Assembly: GCA_021323375.2 (NCBI GenBank)
Contig: JAJPCT020000002.1
Span: 1 to 51,907 of the forward strand
Direction: 5' to 3'
Source: Candidatus Wolframiiraptor gerlachensis
Lineage (GTDB): Archaea; Thermoproteota; Nitrososphaeria_A; Caldarchaeales; Wolframiiraptoraceae
Length of the DNA: 51,907 nucleotides
The notes beneath the pieces are model-generated. The model saw only the letters and a list, made by a program, of their open reading frames with translations. It searched no databases and was not told the origin of the DNA. Of this stretch, positions 40,340-49,880 are shown one piece after another. Each line of letters starts with the position of its first letter. Within the stretch, counting starts at the first letter, position 1. The position numbers and the translations under genes are program-made.

Positions 40340-42514
40340 ATGAGTCCACGCGAGTTGCGTCTGAGAGTTGTCGAGGCCCGCCAGAGAGACGTGGGATATG
40401 GGATAGCGAGGATTGACCGGGAGGTTGGGGCCGCGGCGGGATTCCAGACAGGAGATGTGGTGGAGATTATTGGGAGGAAGGTTACCGCCGCAACCCTTTG
40501 GCTCGGCTACATGGAGGATGAGAAGGACGCGATCAGGATTGATGGTTATATCAGGAATAATGCCGGAGTATCCTTGAATGAATGGGTTACGATTCGCGAG
40601 GCTAAGGTTAGTGAGGCCCAGCTCGTCGTTCTCGCCCCAATAAACTCCTCGATAAAGCCTGATGAGAATTTCACGAGGCTTGTTAAGAGCAGGTTGATCG
40701 AGTACCCGATAGTGCAGAAGAACGTTATCCCCGTAATGTTCTTTGGAAACCTTTTCACGTTCGCGGTCCTGCAGACCAAGCCTCAGGGCGTCGTCAAGAT
40801 AACGCCGAGAACCAGGCTCATAATACACTCGAAGGCGATGCAGGAGAAAGTCCTGAAGACTACGGTCACCTACGAGGATATAGGAGGATTGCATGAGCAG
40901 ATACAGAGGATAAGGGAGATGATAGAGCTGCCGCTCCGCTATCCGGAGCTATTTCAGAAGCTGGGGATAGAGCCGCCGAAGGGAGTCCTTCTCTATGGCC
41001 CGCCTGGATGCGGTAAGACGCTTCTAGCTAAGGCCGTGGCTACAGAGGCTGAGGCGAACTTCATACTTGTAAATGGTCCGGAGATTATGAACAAGTACTA
41101 TGGTGAGAGTGAGGCGAGGCTGAGGGAGATCTTTAGGAAGGCAGAGGAGAATGCCCCATCAATAATATTCATCGATGAGATCGATGCCATTGCGCCGAAG
41201 AGGAGCGAGGTTACGGGTGAGGTTGAGAAGAGGGTTGTAGCCCAGCTTCTAGCCCTGATGGATGGCCTCGAGAGTAGGGGGCAGGTGATAGTCATAGGGG
41301 CGACGAATAGGCCTAATGCCCTCGACCCAGCCCTCAGAAGGCCTGGGAGATTCGATCGTGAGATCGAGATAGGGATTCCAGATAGGAATGCGAGGAGAGA
41401 GATACTCCAGATACATACCCGGGGTATGCCGCTATCGGAGGATGTTGATCTTGATAGGCTCGCCGAGATCACTAAGGGCTATACGGGCGCTGATCTCGCA
41501 GCTCTTTGCAGGGAGGCAGCGATGAAGGCTATCAGGAGGATTCTACCGAGCATAGACTTCTCGGAGGAGAGGATACCGCCGGAGATACTGGATAAACTTG
41601 TGGTTACCATGAAGGACTTCCTAGACGCTTTCAAAGAGATAACACCGACAGCGCTCAGGGAGATAGAGATCGAAATACCGAATGTCCGCTGGGAGGATAT
41701 TGGCGGGCTCGAGGATGTCAAGCGCCAGCTCGTGGAGTCGATAGAGTGGCCGTTAAAATATCCGGAGAAGTTCGAGAGAATGGGGATAAAGCCTCCAAAG
41801 GGAATACTGCTTTACGGGCCGCCAGGATGCGGAAAGACTATGCTCGCAAAGGCCGTGGCCACGGAGGCCGAGGCAAACTTCATATCGGTCAAGGGCCCCG
41901 AGATCTTCAACAAGTGGGTCGGAGAATCGGAGAAGGCCGTCAGGGAGATCTTTAGAAAGGCTAGACAGGCAGCACCATGTATAATCTTCTTCGACGAGAT
42001 AGAGTCCGTCGTTACGAGGAAGGATCTTGCAGAGGATTCATCCGGCGTCTCCAGCAGGGTGACAAGCCAGATCCTCGCAGAGATGGATGGAATTGAGGAG
42101 CTGACGGACGTGATAGTCATAGGAGCCACTAATAGACCCGACCTACTCGACCCCGCGATATTAAGACCCGGTAGATTCGATAAACTGATCTACGTGCCTC
42201 CACCAGATGAGAAGTCGAGATATCAGATTCTGAAAATATACACGAGGAAGATGCCGCTCGCGCCGGATGTCTCGCTCAAGGAGCTGGCCATGAGGACGGA
42301 GATGTATAGCGGGGCTGATTTGGCTGCCCTATGCAGGGAGGCGGCGATGAACGCGCTTAGAAGGAATCTTGACGCCGAGTATGTGACGAGGCAGGACTTC
42401 GAGCAGGCCCTAGAGATCGTTAAGCCCAGCATAACGCCGCAGCTCCTAAAGGAGTATGAGCGGATGAGCGAGATGATAAGATACAGGAAGGAGCAGCTGA
42501 CGATGATAGGATGA
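40340..42514 (+). CDS. cdc48: Cdc48/VAT-type AAA+ ATPase
   Basis: 724 aa. An N-terminal double-psi barrel (residues 1-190) precedes two AAA modules. D1: Walker A GPPGCGKT with K226, Walker [14 protein letters not shown]2: Walker A GPPGCGKT with K499, Walker [11 protein letters not shown]. Both arginine-finger regions ([24 protein letters not shown]) are intact. It unfolds proteins for degradation by the proteasome. In D2 the last Walker B residues read DEIE instead of DEID, a mild change. A small winged-helix gene follows eight bases later. Confidence 0.95.
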   Translation: MSPRELRLRVVEARQRDVGYGIARIDREVGAAAGFQTGDVVEIIGRKVTAATLWLGYMEDEKDAIRIDGYIRNNAGVSLNEWVTIREAKVSEAQLVVLAPINSSIKPDENFTRLVKSRLIEYPIVQKNVIPVMFFGNLFTFAVLQTKPQGVVKITPRTRLIIHSKAMQEKVLKTTVTYEDIGGLHEQIQRIREMIELPLRYPELFQKLGIEPPKGVLLYGPPGCGKTLLAKAVATEAEANFILVNGPEIMNKYYGESEARLREIFRKAEENAPSIIFIDEIDAIAPKRSEVTGEVEKRVVAQLLALMDGLESRGQVIVIGATNRPNALDPALRRPGRFDREIEIGIPDRNARREILQIHTRGMPLSEDVDLDRLAEITKGYTGADLAALCREAAMKAIRRILPSIDFSEERIPPEILDKLVVTMKDFLDAFKEITPTALREIEIEIPNVRWEDIGGLEDVKRQLVESIEWPLKYPEKFERMGIKPPKGILLYGPPGCGKTMLAKAVATEAEANFISVKGPEIFNKWVGESEKAVREIFRKARQAAPCIIFFDEIESVVTRKDLAEDSSGVSSRVTSQILAEMDGIEELTDVIVIGATNRPDLLDPAILRPGRFDKLIYVPPPDEKSRYQILKIYTRKMPLAPDVSLKELAMRTEMYSGADLAALCREAAMNALRRNLDAEYVTRQDFEQALEIVKPSITPQLLKEYERMSEMIRYRKEQLTMIG

Positions 42515-42521
42515 GGAGGAC

Positions 42522-42794
42522 ATGTCGGGGAGAGAGTATAGCAGGAAGCTGGTTAGGCCTGGGAGCGAGATCTACTCGAGGATAATAGAGGTCTTAGAGA
42601 AGCTTGGCGGTAAAGCGATGGAGTCAAACCTTCTCGAGGAACTTAAGAAGAGGGGCTTCGATGTCAGCCTACCCGAGCTAAGAAACATGCTGATGAAGCT
42701 CGAAATAAGGGATAAGGTCAGAGTCCTCAGCCTAGATGAGGAGAGAAGGGTCGTCGAGCTCCTAGTAAGGCTTAGAAGCCCTGAGAAGGCCTAG
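42522..42794 (+). CDS. Small winged-helix protein coupled to Cdc48
   Basis: 90 aa. EIYSRIIEVLEKLGGKAMES, then LLEELKKRGFDVSLPELRNM with VRVLSLDEERRVVELLVRL gives the helix-helix-helix-wing pattern of a winged helix. The gene starts at ATG 42522, only eight bases after cdc48, so it is co-expressed with it. It could be a regulator or a Cdc48 adaptor; the sequence does not decide. It overlaps the convergent FEN1 gene by four bases. Confidence 0.7.
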   Translation: MSGREYSRKLVRPGSEIYSRIIEVLEKLGGKAMESNLLEELKKRGFDVSLPELRNMLMKLEIRDKVRVLSLDEERRVVELLVRLRSPEKA

Positions 42795-43825
42795 AACCAC
42801 TGATCAAGGCTTGTAACGCCCCTAGTCTTCTTGAGTGCCTCCTCGAGCTCCTTCAAGGCCTTCTCAACCCTCTCCTCGGAGAAGTCATGCTCATCACACA
42901 GCATCCTCTTAACACCATCACGATCAATCTCCCTCCACTCGATCCTATAATCCGTCGTGACATCCGGGTTTAGGAATATGCGCCTAATCTCCTCGGGATC
43001 AACATCAAGGGTTTTCCCAATAGCCTTTAGAGCCTTCTCAGCCGATCCATAAGTCTTGATGAGCTTTAGCGCGGTCTTAGGCCCAACGCCCTTAACACCC
43101 TCACAGTAATCAGTCCCAACAAGTATCGCGATATCTATTAGCTGCTCCCTAGTTATTCCAAGTCCCTGAAGCAGCTTATCGAGATATATCAGCTCCGGCT
43201 CAACCTCCACATACTCCTTTCTCCCGGGGAGCTTTCTTCTGCCCACGATCGAGAGGTTCCTCACAAGCCTCGGCGATCCGAAGAGGAGCGAGTCGAAATC
43301 CTGTGAGCCGGATGCATAGGCATCCCCCCTCATCGCTATGTATGCTGCCTGGGCCTCCCCCTCACTCGGAGCCTGCACCACGGGTATGCCCATGAGGCTT
43401 AGGAGCTTTTTCGAGCTCTCGACTATGAACTCGTTGAGGGTCGCGGCCTGCTTAGCATATTTCTGGGCCTCTTCGAGCCTCCCCTCGGCAAGAGCCTGTT
43501 CATAGAGCTTCTGGGCCTCCAGCCTCCTCTCACTCCTCTCCTCAACCGTCGCCCTCTTCAGCTCAGGAGGCCTCCCATCATAGACAAAGACCGGCCTTAT
43601 CCCGATCTTGAGGAGATTTATCGTCCTGAAGAATAACCCGCTGAGGTGGCTCGTGATCCTCCCATGCCTATCCATGAGGGGCCTCCCATCCTGGCCCCGG
43701 ATAATAGTGATGAACTGGTAGAGCGCGTTATACGCGTCAAGGGCTATCGCCTTGCCGCCGAGAGACTCTAGGGTAACCGTCTCAACCGCAGTCTCCGGGA
43801 TTATCTCCCTAATCTTGACCCCCAT
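42791..43825 (-). CDS. fen: Flap endonuclease 1
   Basis: 344 aa. N-terminal nuclease region contains AIDAYNALYQF-type LDAYNALYQFI and VFVYDGRPPELKRATV; the internal region has APSEGEAQAAYIAMRGDAYA, SGSQDFDSLLFG and VGTDYCEGVKGVGPKTALKL with the helix-3-turn-helix. The C-terminal TRGVTSLDQWF is a PCNA-binding box. It removes 5' flaps during Okazaki processing, a step before the DNA ligase seen at 12 kb. Confidence 0.95.
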   Translation of the reverse strand: MGVKIREIIPETAVETVTLESLGGKAIALDAYNALYQFITIIRGQDGRPLMDRHGRITSHLSGLFFRTINLLKIGIRPVFVYDGRPPELKRATVEERSERRLEAQKLYEQALAEGRLEEAQKYAKQAATLNEFIVESSKKLLSLMGIPVVQAPSEGEAQAAYIAMRGDAYASGSQDFDSLLFGSPRLVRNLSIVGRRKLPGRKEYVEVEPELIYLDKLLQGLGITREQLIDIAILVGTDYCEGVKGVGPKTALKLIKTYGSAEKALKAIGKTLDVDPEEIRRIFLNPDVTTDYRIEWREIDRDGVKRMLCDEHDFSEERVEKALKELEEALKKTRGVTSLDQWF

Positions 43826-43868
43826 CCCAGCCCTCCCGGAGAAGAATGCTCGCGAGGCCGTATAAACG

Positions 43869-44921
43869 TTAGGAGATCTTCCTCAGATCTAGGGCGAAGA
43901 TGCTCCTCCTCGGGGCAACCTCCATGACCTCCCTGCCAAACTCTATCTCCACCACGTGTTTTAGCTCCAGCGCTTTATCCGCTACGATGCGAGACGCCTC
44001 CTCAAGTGATCGGGAGACCATATAGAGGTGTATAATTCCGCGGCGCCTACAGGCTCTAAGCCCCACATCGAGAAACTCTAGAGATCGATATGGCAGATCC
44101 ATTATCACGCGATCATGCTCCTCGTAAGAATTCTCGAGCACTTCCCGGGCATCGCCAAGCACGGGCGTCACCCGATCCTCAACCTTATTCAGCTTCAGGT
44201 TCTCAAGGAGATACTTGTATGCATCTGGGTTGATCTCCACCGCGACGATCCTCGCAGATGGTTGGAGCTTTGCTATGAGTATCGAGAATGGGCCTACGCC
44301 CGCGAACATGTCCAGCACCCTCTCGCCGGCCGCGACCTGCCGGGCGATACGAAGCCTCTCTCCCGAGAGCCTAGGATTGAAGAAAACCCTCCTCAAGTCG
44401 AGCTTATAGATGCATCCATGCTCTCTGTAGATCGTCTCCGTGCTTCCTGAGCCCGCGACAACTTCAACATCCCTTATCCTATAATCGCCGGTGGTCTCGC
44501 CCTTCACCAAGACCATTCTAGCCCTAGGATGTAGGCGTAGTAAAGCCTCCCCGATCTCGCGAGCATAACTCCTCAGCTCATCATTAAGATCAACGAGTAT
44601 CAGGTCTCCTATGATGTCATAGGATGATGGAAGCTTGTCAAGAATGCTGCTTGGAAGCTTTCCAGCGAGATACTCCTTAAGGGATCTCGGCCTTCTCGCC
44701 CTCACCTCGAATAATGCTTGAGTAAGTTCCCCGCCAAGCTCCTCCACAAGCCCGTGCACCTCTTCAAGCCTCTTCAGGGGAAAGAAGACGAATCCATTCT
44801 CCTCAAAGGGCTTTAATGACTCATCCAGAGTACCCATCGCGATAAGTCTTCTCCTAAGCTCCTCAGCCCTACATCTATGCACCTTAACGGCCTCTCGAAG
44901 GATCTTCTTGGATCCATTCAA
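43869..44921 (-). CDS. trm5: tRNA (guanine-37-N1)-methyltransferase, Trm5 type
   Basis: 350 aa. An N-terminal D1-like region and a middle D2 (IIGDLILVDLNDELRSYARE) precede the Rossmann methyltransferase with FFNPRLSGERLRIARQVAAG, LDMFAGVGPFSILIAKL and the catalytic MDLPYRS (NPPY-like). Trm5 makes m1G37 in tRNAs with G37 and in some archaea initiates wyosine. tRNA-Pro in this window has G37 and is a predicted substrate. The Trm5/Taw22 distinction is not possible by eye. Confidence 0.88.
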   Translation of the reverse strand: MNGSKKILREAVKVHRCRAEELRRRLIAMGTLDESLKPFEENGFVFFPLKRLEEVHGLVEELGGELTQALFEVRARRPRSLKEYLAGKLPSSILDKLPSSYDIIGDLILVDLNDELRSYAREIGEALLRLHPRARMVLVKGETTGDYRIRDVEVVAGSGSTETIYREHGCIYKLDLRRVFFNPRLSGERLRIARQVAAGERVLDMFAGVGPFSILIAKLQPSARIVAVEINPDAYKYLLENLKLNKVEDRVTPVLGDAREVLENSYEEHDRVIMDLPYRSLEFLDVGLRACRRRGIIHLYMVSRSLEEASRIVADKALELKHVVEIEFGREVMEVAPRRSIFALDLRKIS

Positions 44922-44924
44922 GGC

Positions 44925-46286
44925 CTATTCTTCTCCCTTCCCAAGCGCCTCCTTCAGTAGCTTCTCAGCCTTCTCCACGACCTCGACCGCATCTCTCCCG
45001 AAGACTAGTATCATGGGCTCCTTGCCCCAGTCGCCCTCATGATAAATGATGTCCGGGACTCTTCCCCCAGCCCTCTTAATCGCCTCCCCGACGCCCCATG
45101 GTATCGTGCCACCCTCAATCCTCTTAACATCTTCAGGCTCCAGCCTCCTATCATAGTAGCTGATTATCCAGCCAAGCCTCCTCGCCGCATCTATGAACCT
45201 CGGATCATATCTGATGTTAATCGCCGCCCTCTTCCCCGGATCATTCTCAAGTGCCCTTAGCAGGGCTCTTGCAACATGCCGTGAAGCTGAGAACCATGGA
45301 TGATCTGAGGCCCTCGGCCCATCCGGGTGCCTCACGATCCTCCCTGGGACTCCAGCCACCTCCTCAAGGCTCCTCGCACCCGGGATAGCCATGCAGAGAT
45401 TCATCTGGCACTCCGGGATAGCCTCTATGAAGAGCCTACTTTCCTCAATTCTCCTAACAGCTTCCCTCATAGCCTCCAAGACCCTAAATTTCTCAGCATC
45501 CCTCAGAAGCCTTCCAACAGGATTTACGGGGCCGCTCCCAGCACCAACCTGAAAACCATATCTAATAGCATCGGTTACAAATCTCTTCGCATTCTCCACG
45601 GCTTCGAATATGCTCCTCCTCTTGGCGAGCTCGGCGGCTATAGCGGATGCGAACGTGCATCCAGTTCCATGAGTTGTCCTCGCTTTGATCCTCTCAGCCT
45701 CATAGATCTTGAACTCGCCCTCGAAGTATAGGACGTCAATTGCCTTCTCTCCCTCAACATGCCCCCCCTTAACAACCACGCCTCTCGCCCCGAGCTCCGA
45801 GATAATCTTCGCTGCCCTCTTCTGCGACTCTAGATCCCTGATCCTAATCCCGGATAATGCCTCAGCCTCGAGCGCGTTAGGCGTGACGATATATGCAAGC
45901 GGTATGAGCTCCTCGACCAGAGCCTTGACAGCATCCTCTTTCAGGAGCCGCGCACCGCTCTTCGCGATCATCACGGGATCAACGACGATCGGCGCGCCGA
46001 TACCCCTCAGCTCAGACGCGACGGCCCCTATAATCTCGGATGTATGAAGCATCCCCGTCTTGATCGCGTCGACACCGATATCCCTGGCCACGACCCTTAT
46101 CTGCTCCCTTATCAGCTCCACGGGCAGGTCATAGACCATAGTTACCTCAACCGTGTTCTGCGCGGTTATCGAGGTTATCGCGCTCATCCCATGGACGCCG
46201 AGAGCAGCGAATGTCTTGAGATCAGCCTGTATGCCGGCGCCACCCCCCGAGTCAGAACCAGCAATAGTCAAGGCTCTCGGTATCAT
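44925..46286 (-). CDS. thiDN: Hydroxymethylpyrimidine (phosphate) kinase fused to thiamine-phosphate synthase (ThiD-ThiN)
   Basis: 453 aa. Residues 1-265 are Thi[31 protein letters not shown] [11 protein letters not shown] and the anion hole [16 protein letters not shown]. The rest is Thi[41 protein letters not shown] and [20 protein letters not shown]. The fusion phosphorylates HMP-P and condenses it with the thiazole phosphate, replacing ThiE. It begins three bases after... downstream of trm5's gene order on the same strand and a ThiW-like carrier is encoded nearby. Confidence 0.94.
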   Translation of the reverse strand: MIPRALTIAGSDSGGGAGIQADLKTFAALGVHGMSAITSITAQNTVEVTMVYDLPVELIREQIRVVARDIGVDAIKTGMLHTSEIIGAVASELRGIGAPIVVDPVMIAKSGARLLKEDAVKALVEELIPLAYIVTPNALEAEALSGIRIRDLESQKRAAKIISELGARGVVVKGGHVEGEKAIDVLYFEGEFKIYEAERIKARTTHGTGCTFASAIAAELAKRRSIFEAVENAKRFVTDAIRYGFQVGAGSGPVNPVGRLLRDAEKFRVLEAMREAVRRIEESRLFIEAIPECQMNLCMAIPGARSLEEVAGVPGRIVRHPDGPRASDHPWFSASRHVARALLRALENDPGKRAAINIRYDPRFIDAARRLGWIISYYDRRLEPEDVKRIEGGTIPWGVGEAIKRAGGRVPDIIYHEGDWGKEPMILVFGRDAVEVVEKAEKLLKEALGKGEE

Positions 46287-46320
46287 CGAGGATAAGCTCG
46301 ATAATTCGAGGCTTTAAGCT

Positions 46321-46863
46321 TTAGAGATTGACGATGATGTCCATATGCTCCTTGATTTTCGAGAGCCCATGTTTCTCCCGCGCCGTCACCCCGGAGCCCT
46401 TATCATCCTCTAGGGCCATGCCCTCATAGGCGGTCGCGGCAAATGTCTCACATAGGTCGAGCAGGCGCAATATATCATCCGGGTCACCCGCATGAAGATA
46501 GATTGTCAGATCGTTGACCAAGAGTATTCTCGTGGGGTTTCGAGCATAATTATCAAGGAGCCTCCTCGCCTCCATTAAATTCATCTCCGCATAATGGAGA
46601 ACTTCATGCGCATCCTTGCCGAGAAGTCTCGGTGGATAAACCTTGCTGGGTCTCATATATCTTAGACCCCGAACCCCGGGATAATATGATTCCACGGATC
46701 TCCCAATGCCACCATACTCTGGCGCGAGATCTATTATCGTAACATCACCTTCCAGCCCCCTATCAATGAGAAATTTGAGAAAGCTCGTCAATAGCTTCGT
46801 CTTGCCAACGCCCACCTCGCCGCATATGAGAACCCTTCTACCAAGGAGCTTATCGAAGTTCAC
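46321..46863 (-). CDS. P-loop NTPase, unknown function
   Basis: 180 aa. Walker A GEVGVGKTKLLTSFLKFL and a possible Walker B ILLVND are visible, with IIDLAPEYGGIGRS between. The family resembles uncharacterised archaeal ATPases. The gene lies between thiDN and divergent thiW; a link with thiamine uptake is only positional. Length is short for an ABC or ParA protein and there is no LSGG signature. Confidence 0.65.
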   Translation of the reverse strand: MNFDKLLGRRVLICGEVGVGKTKLLTSFLKFLIDRGLEGDVTIIDLAPEYGGIGRSVESYYPGVRGLRYMRPSKVYPPRLLGKDAHEVLHYAEMNLMEARRLLDNYARNPTRILLVNDLTIYLHAGDPDDILRLLDLCETFAATAYEGMALEDDKGSGVTAREKHGLSKIKEHMDIIVNL

Positions 46864-46908
46864 GTTCTCCCCATCCCAAGAGCCCCGGGCCGAATAATGG
46901 TTATAACC

Positions 46909-47535
46909 ATGTTTTCGCGGGGGATGGCTGGGGAAGCAGTCTTGAGTGTTTTGGCAACAAAGAGGCTCTCACTCTTCATCGTGCTCGTGTCTTTCGGCGT
47001 CATCATAGCACCCCTGCTCTGGTTCCCATTCTTCACTACGAAGGCTTATCCCGGCCAGCACCTGATAAATGCTCTCGCAGGGGTGATGCTTGGACCGTGG
47101 TGGGCGGCGGCCGCGGCCATCCTGATAGGGATCATAAGAAACATCCTCGGGATCGGGACCGTCTACGCCTTTCCCGGGGGGATCCCAGGAGGGGTTGTTG
47201 TGGGCCTCGTCCATCTCCTAACGCGCAGGTCCAAGAGGCCGGCGATAAGGTATCTCGCAGCCCTTACAGAGCCGATCGGAACAGTGCTGATAGGCGGGAC
47301 ATTATCGCTCGTCATGGTAGCCCCAATCATCGGAGATCCACGGCTCCTCGGCGCGGTAGAGCACTATGGGCTCTGGCACTTCCTCCCAATCTTCTGGTCG
47401 GGCTGGGCGCTAAGCTCGATCCCGGGCTCCATCGCGGGCTATCTCATATTGCTGGCCTTAGATAGGATCGGTGTCATGAGCCGGATACCCGTGCTTCAAG
47501 CGGCCGTTCAGGCCACACGAATAGATCGCTCGTGA
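46909..47535 (+). CDS. thiW: ThiW-like ECF transporter substrate-binding (S) component
   Basis: About 208 aa with five to six helices. AYPGQHLINALAGVMLGPWW, IGIIRNILGIGTVYAFPGGI and PGGVVVGLVHLL match ThiW, the S component thought to bind the thiazole precursor. No EcfA or EcfT is in the window, so it would share a module encoded elsewhere. The true start is unsure among ATG 46897, 46909 and 46924. Its C-terminus overlaps the convergent gtrA gene by 62 bases. Confidence 0.8.
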   Translation: MFSRGMAGEAVLSVLATKRLSLFIVLVSFGVIIAPLLWFPFFTTKAYPGQHLINALAGVMLGPWWAAAAAILIGIIRNILGIGTVYAFPGGIPGGVVVGLVHLLTRRSKRPAIRYLAALTEPIGTVLIGGTLSLVMVAPIIGDPRLLGAVEHYGLWHFLPIFWSGWALSSIPGSIAGYLILLALDRIGVMSRIPVLQAAVQATRIDRS

Positions 47536-47923
47536 AGAAGTTTGTTAGGGTTCCAATCCCTATCGCGAGTATGTATGATATCGTAACTGGTATGCCGAGT
47601 ATGTATGCGAGGAGGTAGTGGGAGACCATGGTCGCGAGGAATCCCAGTAGCCTCGATGCGTGGAAGTAGAGTATTCTCAGGTGGAGCTTCAGGGTTCTCC
47701 TGCCCCTGAATGTCCAGAGATCATTCCAGATGAAGTTGCTGATTATCGCGGTCTCCACGCCTATGGCAAGCGAGATGATGTCGCTTAGACCGGCGATATA
47801 GCACGCATACGAGACACCATAGTTGATGATCACGCCGCTCGCGCCCACTATGCTGAACTTGAGGAATGTCGTCGAGAAGATCTTCTTCCTAGTCCATTCT
47901 ATGATCCTCCTGATCGCACTCAT
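47474..47923 (-). CDS. GtrA-family membrane protein
   Basis: 149 aa, four helices. FLKFSIVGASGVIINYGVSY opens the family and ISNFIWNDLWTFRGRRT is its conserved loop between helices 2 and 3. GtrA proteins flip polyprenyl-linked sugars or assist surface glycan assembly. It lies four bases downstream of nfo in the same direction. The C-terminal tail overlaps thiW in antiparallel orientation. Confidence 0.85.
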   Translation of the reverse strand: MSAIRRIIEWTRKKIFSTTFLKFSIVGASGVIINYGVSYACYIAGLSDIISLAIGVETAIISNFIWNDLWTFRGRRTLKLHLRILYFHASRLLGFLATMVSHYLLAYILGIPVTISYILAIGIGTLTNFFTSDLFVWPERPLEARVSGS

Positions 47924-47927
47924 CCCG

Positions 47928-48779
47928 CTAGAGCCTCTCCTTCAGGTATAGCTCCTTTAGCTTGGCCATGTTTGTTGCGAAGTTCCCGCGAGAGTCGACA
48001 GGGGTCTCGAGTATCAGTGGAAGGGGCCTGATTACGGGGTGATGGAATAGCTCGAAGAAGCCGCCCTCCCCTATCTTCCCCATCCCGAGGTGCTCATGCC
48101 TATCTATCCCGCTCCCCAAATCCCCCCTAGAGTCATTTACATGGACTACCTTAAGCCTATCAAGGCCTATTATCTCGTCGAATCTCTTCAGCGTCTCATC
48201 TATCGCCTCCCTAGTCCTGAGATCATACCCGGCTGCAAATGCATGACACGTATCAAGGCATACCCCAACTCTATCCTCATCCTTGATCAAGTCGAGTATG
48301 CTTCTAATGTTCTCGAATGTTGAGCCGACGCTATTCCTTTGCCCGGCCATATTCTCGAGAAGGAGCATGACATCGTTCTCGACCTTTGAGAGAGCCGTGT
48401 TCACGGCCTCAGCAGCCTGCTTTATCCCAACATCAACTCCCTTACCCATATGACTCCCAACATGGACAACGAGATACTGGAGGCCGAGCTCGCCGGATCT
48501 CTTGAGCTCTTGGATGAGGGATTTCGTGGATCTCTTATGAGACGTCTTATCCGGGGATGAGATATTCGGCAGATATGGCATATGTGCTACCGCGATCCTG
48601 AATCCCCTCTCCTCAAACTTTCTCCTAAACTCCTCAACCTCCTTCTTCGTGAGGGGCTTAGCCTCCCAGCCCCTCGGATTCCTCGTGAAGATCTGGAAGG
48701 TTGTGCATCCGAGCTCGACAGCCCTATCAACAGCCTTATCAATCGAGCCCGAGATCGAGACATGCGCTCCCAGAAGCAT
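47928..48779 (-). CDS. nfo: Endonuclease IV
   Basis: 283 aa TIM barrel. LLGAHVSISGSIDKAVDRAV, FTRNPRGWEAKPL, YLVVHVGSHMGKG, LLENMAGQRNSVGS, GVCLDTCHAFAAGYD and VVHVNDSRGDLGSGIDRHEH supply the zinc ligands of the family. It incises DNA at abasic sites and follows on from glycosylases such as Ogg. ATG 48779 gives the canonical N-terminus. Confidence 0.94.
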   Translation of the reverse strand: MLLGAHVSISGSIDKAVDRAVELGCTTFQIFTRNPRGWEAKPLTKKEVEEFRRKFEERGFRIAVAHMPYLPNISSPDKTSHKRSTKSLIQELKRSGELGLQYLVVHVGSHMGKGVDVGIKQAAEAVNTALSKVENDVMLLLENMAGQRNSVGSTFENIRSILDLIKDEDRVGVCLDTCHAFAAGYDLRTREAIDETLKRFDEIIGLDRLKVVHVNDSRGDLGSGIDRHEHLGMGKIGEGGFFELFHHPVIRPLPLILETPVDSRGNFATNMAKLKELYLKERL

Positions 48780-48826
48780 CCACTAGAACTTCTCTAATCC
48801 AGCCTTAAATCTTTATGACCGCATCA

Positions 48827-49045
48827 TCAATCAGCCTCCGAGGCCTTCTTGAACTCGACGCCCTCACCACGCTTCAATTTTAGGAGAAAGCTTCTTGCCT
48901 TCTCCAAATCCCTGCTCGAGAAGAGTATCGAGTCCGGCTCGGGAGACCATGAGAGCCCGCAGCCGAAGCACCTCACAGACCTCGAGGCCGTGGTCAGCTG
49001 GAGGAAACCGCATCTAGGGCATTTAACAACCTTATACACCCTCAA
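48827..49045 (-). CDS. Small zinc-ribbon protein (DUF1922-like)
   Basis: 72 aa. KVVKCPRCGFLQLTTA and VRCFGCGLSW form a zinc ribbon, followed by a helix ILFSSRDLEKARSFLLKLK. The pattern resembles small archaeal zinc-ribbon proteins of the DUF1922 kind. It lies about 48 bases upstream of nfo on the same strand. Function unknown. Confidence 0.7.
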   Translation of the reverse strand: MRVYKVVKCPRCGFLQLTTASRSVRCFGCGLSWSPEPDSILFSSRDLEKARSFLLKLKRGEGVEFKKASEAD

Positions 49046-49160
49046 CCTGACAGGAGATCATGTAGGCCGGATATATCAACTATCATGTAGGCGGATCTGG
49101 CGATCCTGCCTAAAGCCAGATTACGTTTAAAATAAACCCCTGAAGCATATAATATCTAGA

Positions 49161-49300
49161 AGCCCGGTAGTCTAGCGGCCAATCCAGCTGGTCAGACCGC
49201 ATGGGGCCAGGGATCCCGGGCTTTGGATCAATGGCCGCTGAGAGGGCGGGTCGTGGGAAGAGACCCGGGGACCTGGGTTCGAATCCCAGCCGGGCTACCA
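49161..49300 (+). tRNA. tRNA-Gln (UUG) with anticodon-loop and D-loop introns
   Basis: Acceptor AGCCCGG (49161-49167) pairs with CCGGGCT (49290-49296); A 49297 then CCA. T arm CTGGG-TTCGAAT-CCCAG. The anticodon stem CCGGG (49216-49220) pairs with CCCGG (49264-49268), leaving loop C-T-TTG-G ... A, so anticodon TTG at 49223-49225 and an intron of 36 bases (49227-49262) at position 37/38. The D arm makes sense only if a further ~29 bases (about 49182-49210) are removed, giving AGCGGCCA joined to GGATCC; GGCCA repeats at both junctions, so the exact edge may shift. The spliced product is 72 nt plus CCA and typical of archaeal tRNA-Gln. TTTAAAATAA upstream is its TATA box. Confidence 0.85.
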
Positions 49301-49376
49301 TCCCTCCTACTCTCCCTCCGAGAAATAGAGAATACTTTTATTCAGAAGAGCCTTAAGGCTTGGATGATGGGATAGA

Positions 49377-49775
49377 ATGCGTGTTGAGGATGAGGTTAAG
49401 CGCTTGATGGAGATTGATGATGACCTGAGCAGGTTGAAGCTTGATGTCATTAGGGTTCTCGCAATCTTTAATGGGGTTTCATGGGTAAGCGAGATAATCC
49501 CCGATCTCATCAAGCTTCGCGGCGGGGTCTTTGAGTATCCGCTCAGGGAGGATCTCTTAGATAAGGCCATTCGAGAACTCGAGTCCGATGAGATAATCCT
49601 CGTCGAGCCGAGGATGAGAGGGATGCCGTTCTCAAGGCAGGTTTACGAGGATAAGCTGGTGAAGTTAAGAGACCTCCAAGCCGCTAGAAGAACTCTCTCA
49701 AGAGACCCTGTCTACGGGAGCTACGTATATAGACAGATGGAGCTGATAAGGCGCGCACTAGAAGATCATGTGTGA
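49377..49775 (+). CDS. Hypothetical helical protein, possible winged helix
   Basis: 132 aa. Hydrophilic and helical. LKLDVIRVLAIFNGVSWVSE, FEYPLREDLLDKAIRELESD and EIILVEPRMRGMPF suggest a winged-helix-like N-terminal half, the rest being a charged helix bundle (LRDLQAARRTLSRD). I do not recognise a family. ATG 49377 follows GATGGGATAGA. It is the last clear gene before the 49.8-50.6 kb decayed region. Confidence 0.6.
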   Translation: MRVEDEVKRLMEIDDDLSRLKLDVIRVLAIFNGVSWVSEIIPDLIKLRGGVFEYPLREDLLDKAIRELESDEIILVEPRMRGMPFSRQVYEDKLVKLRDLQAARRTLSRDPVYGSYVYRQMELIRRALEDHV

Positions 49776-49880
49776 AATGCTAAGAAGAATCAAGAGATCT
49801 AATATGTTGTGAGGTCATGATCGAGGAGGATCATTCATGTGATAAGGAAGAGTGAATGTAAAAAATCTCCGGAAAGCTAA

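Noticed and set aside
46287..46908. TPP riboswitch near the thiamine genes
   Set aside because: The gaps beside thiDN and thiW are only about 34-45 bases and hold no CTGAGA-type conserved elements.
49161..49215. Reading the tRNA-Gln D arm as GTCT/AGAC with a 20-base loop and no intron
   Set aside because: That would leave 18 unpaired bases between the D stem and the anticodon stem, so no valid tRNA results.
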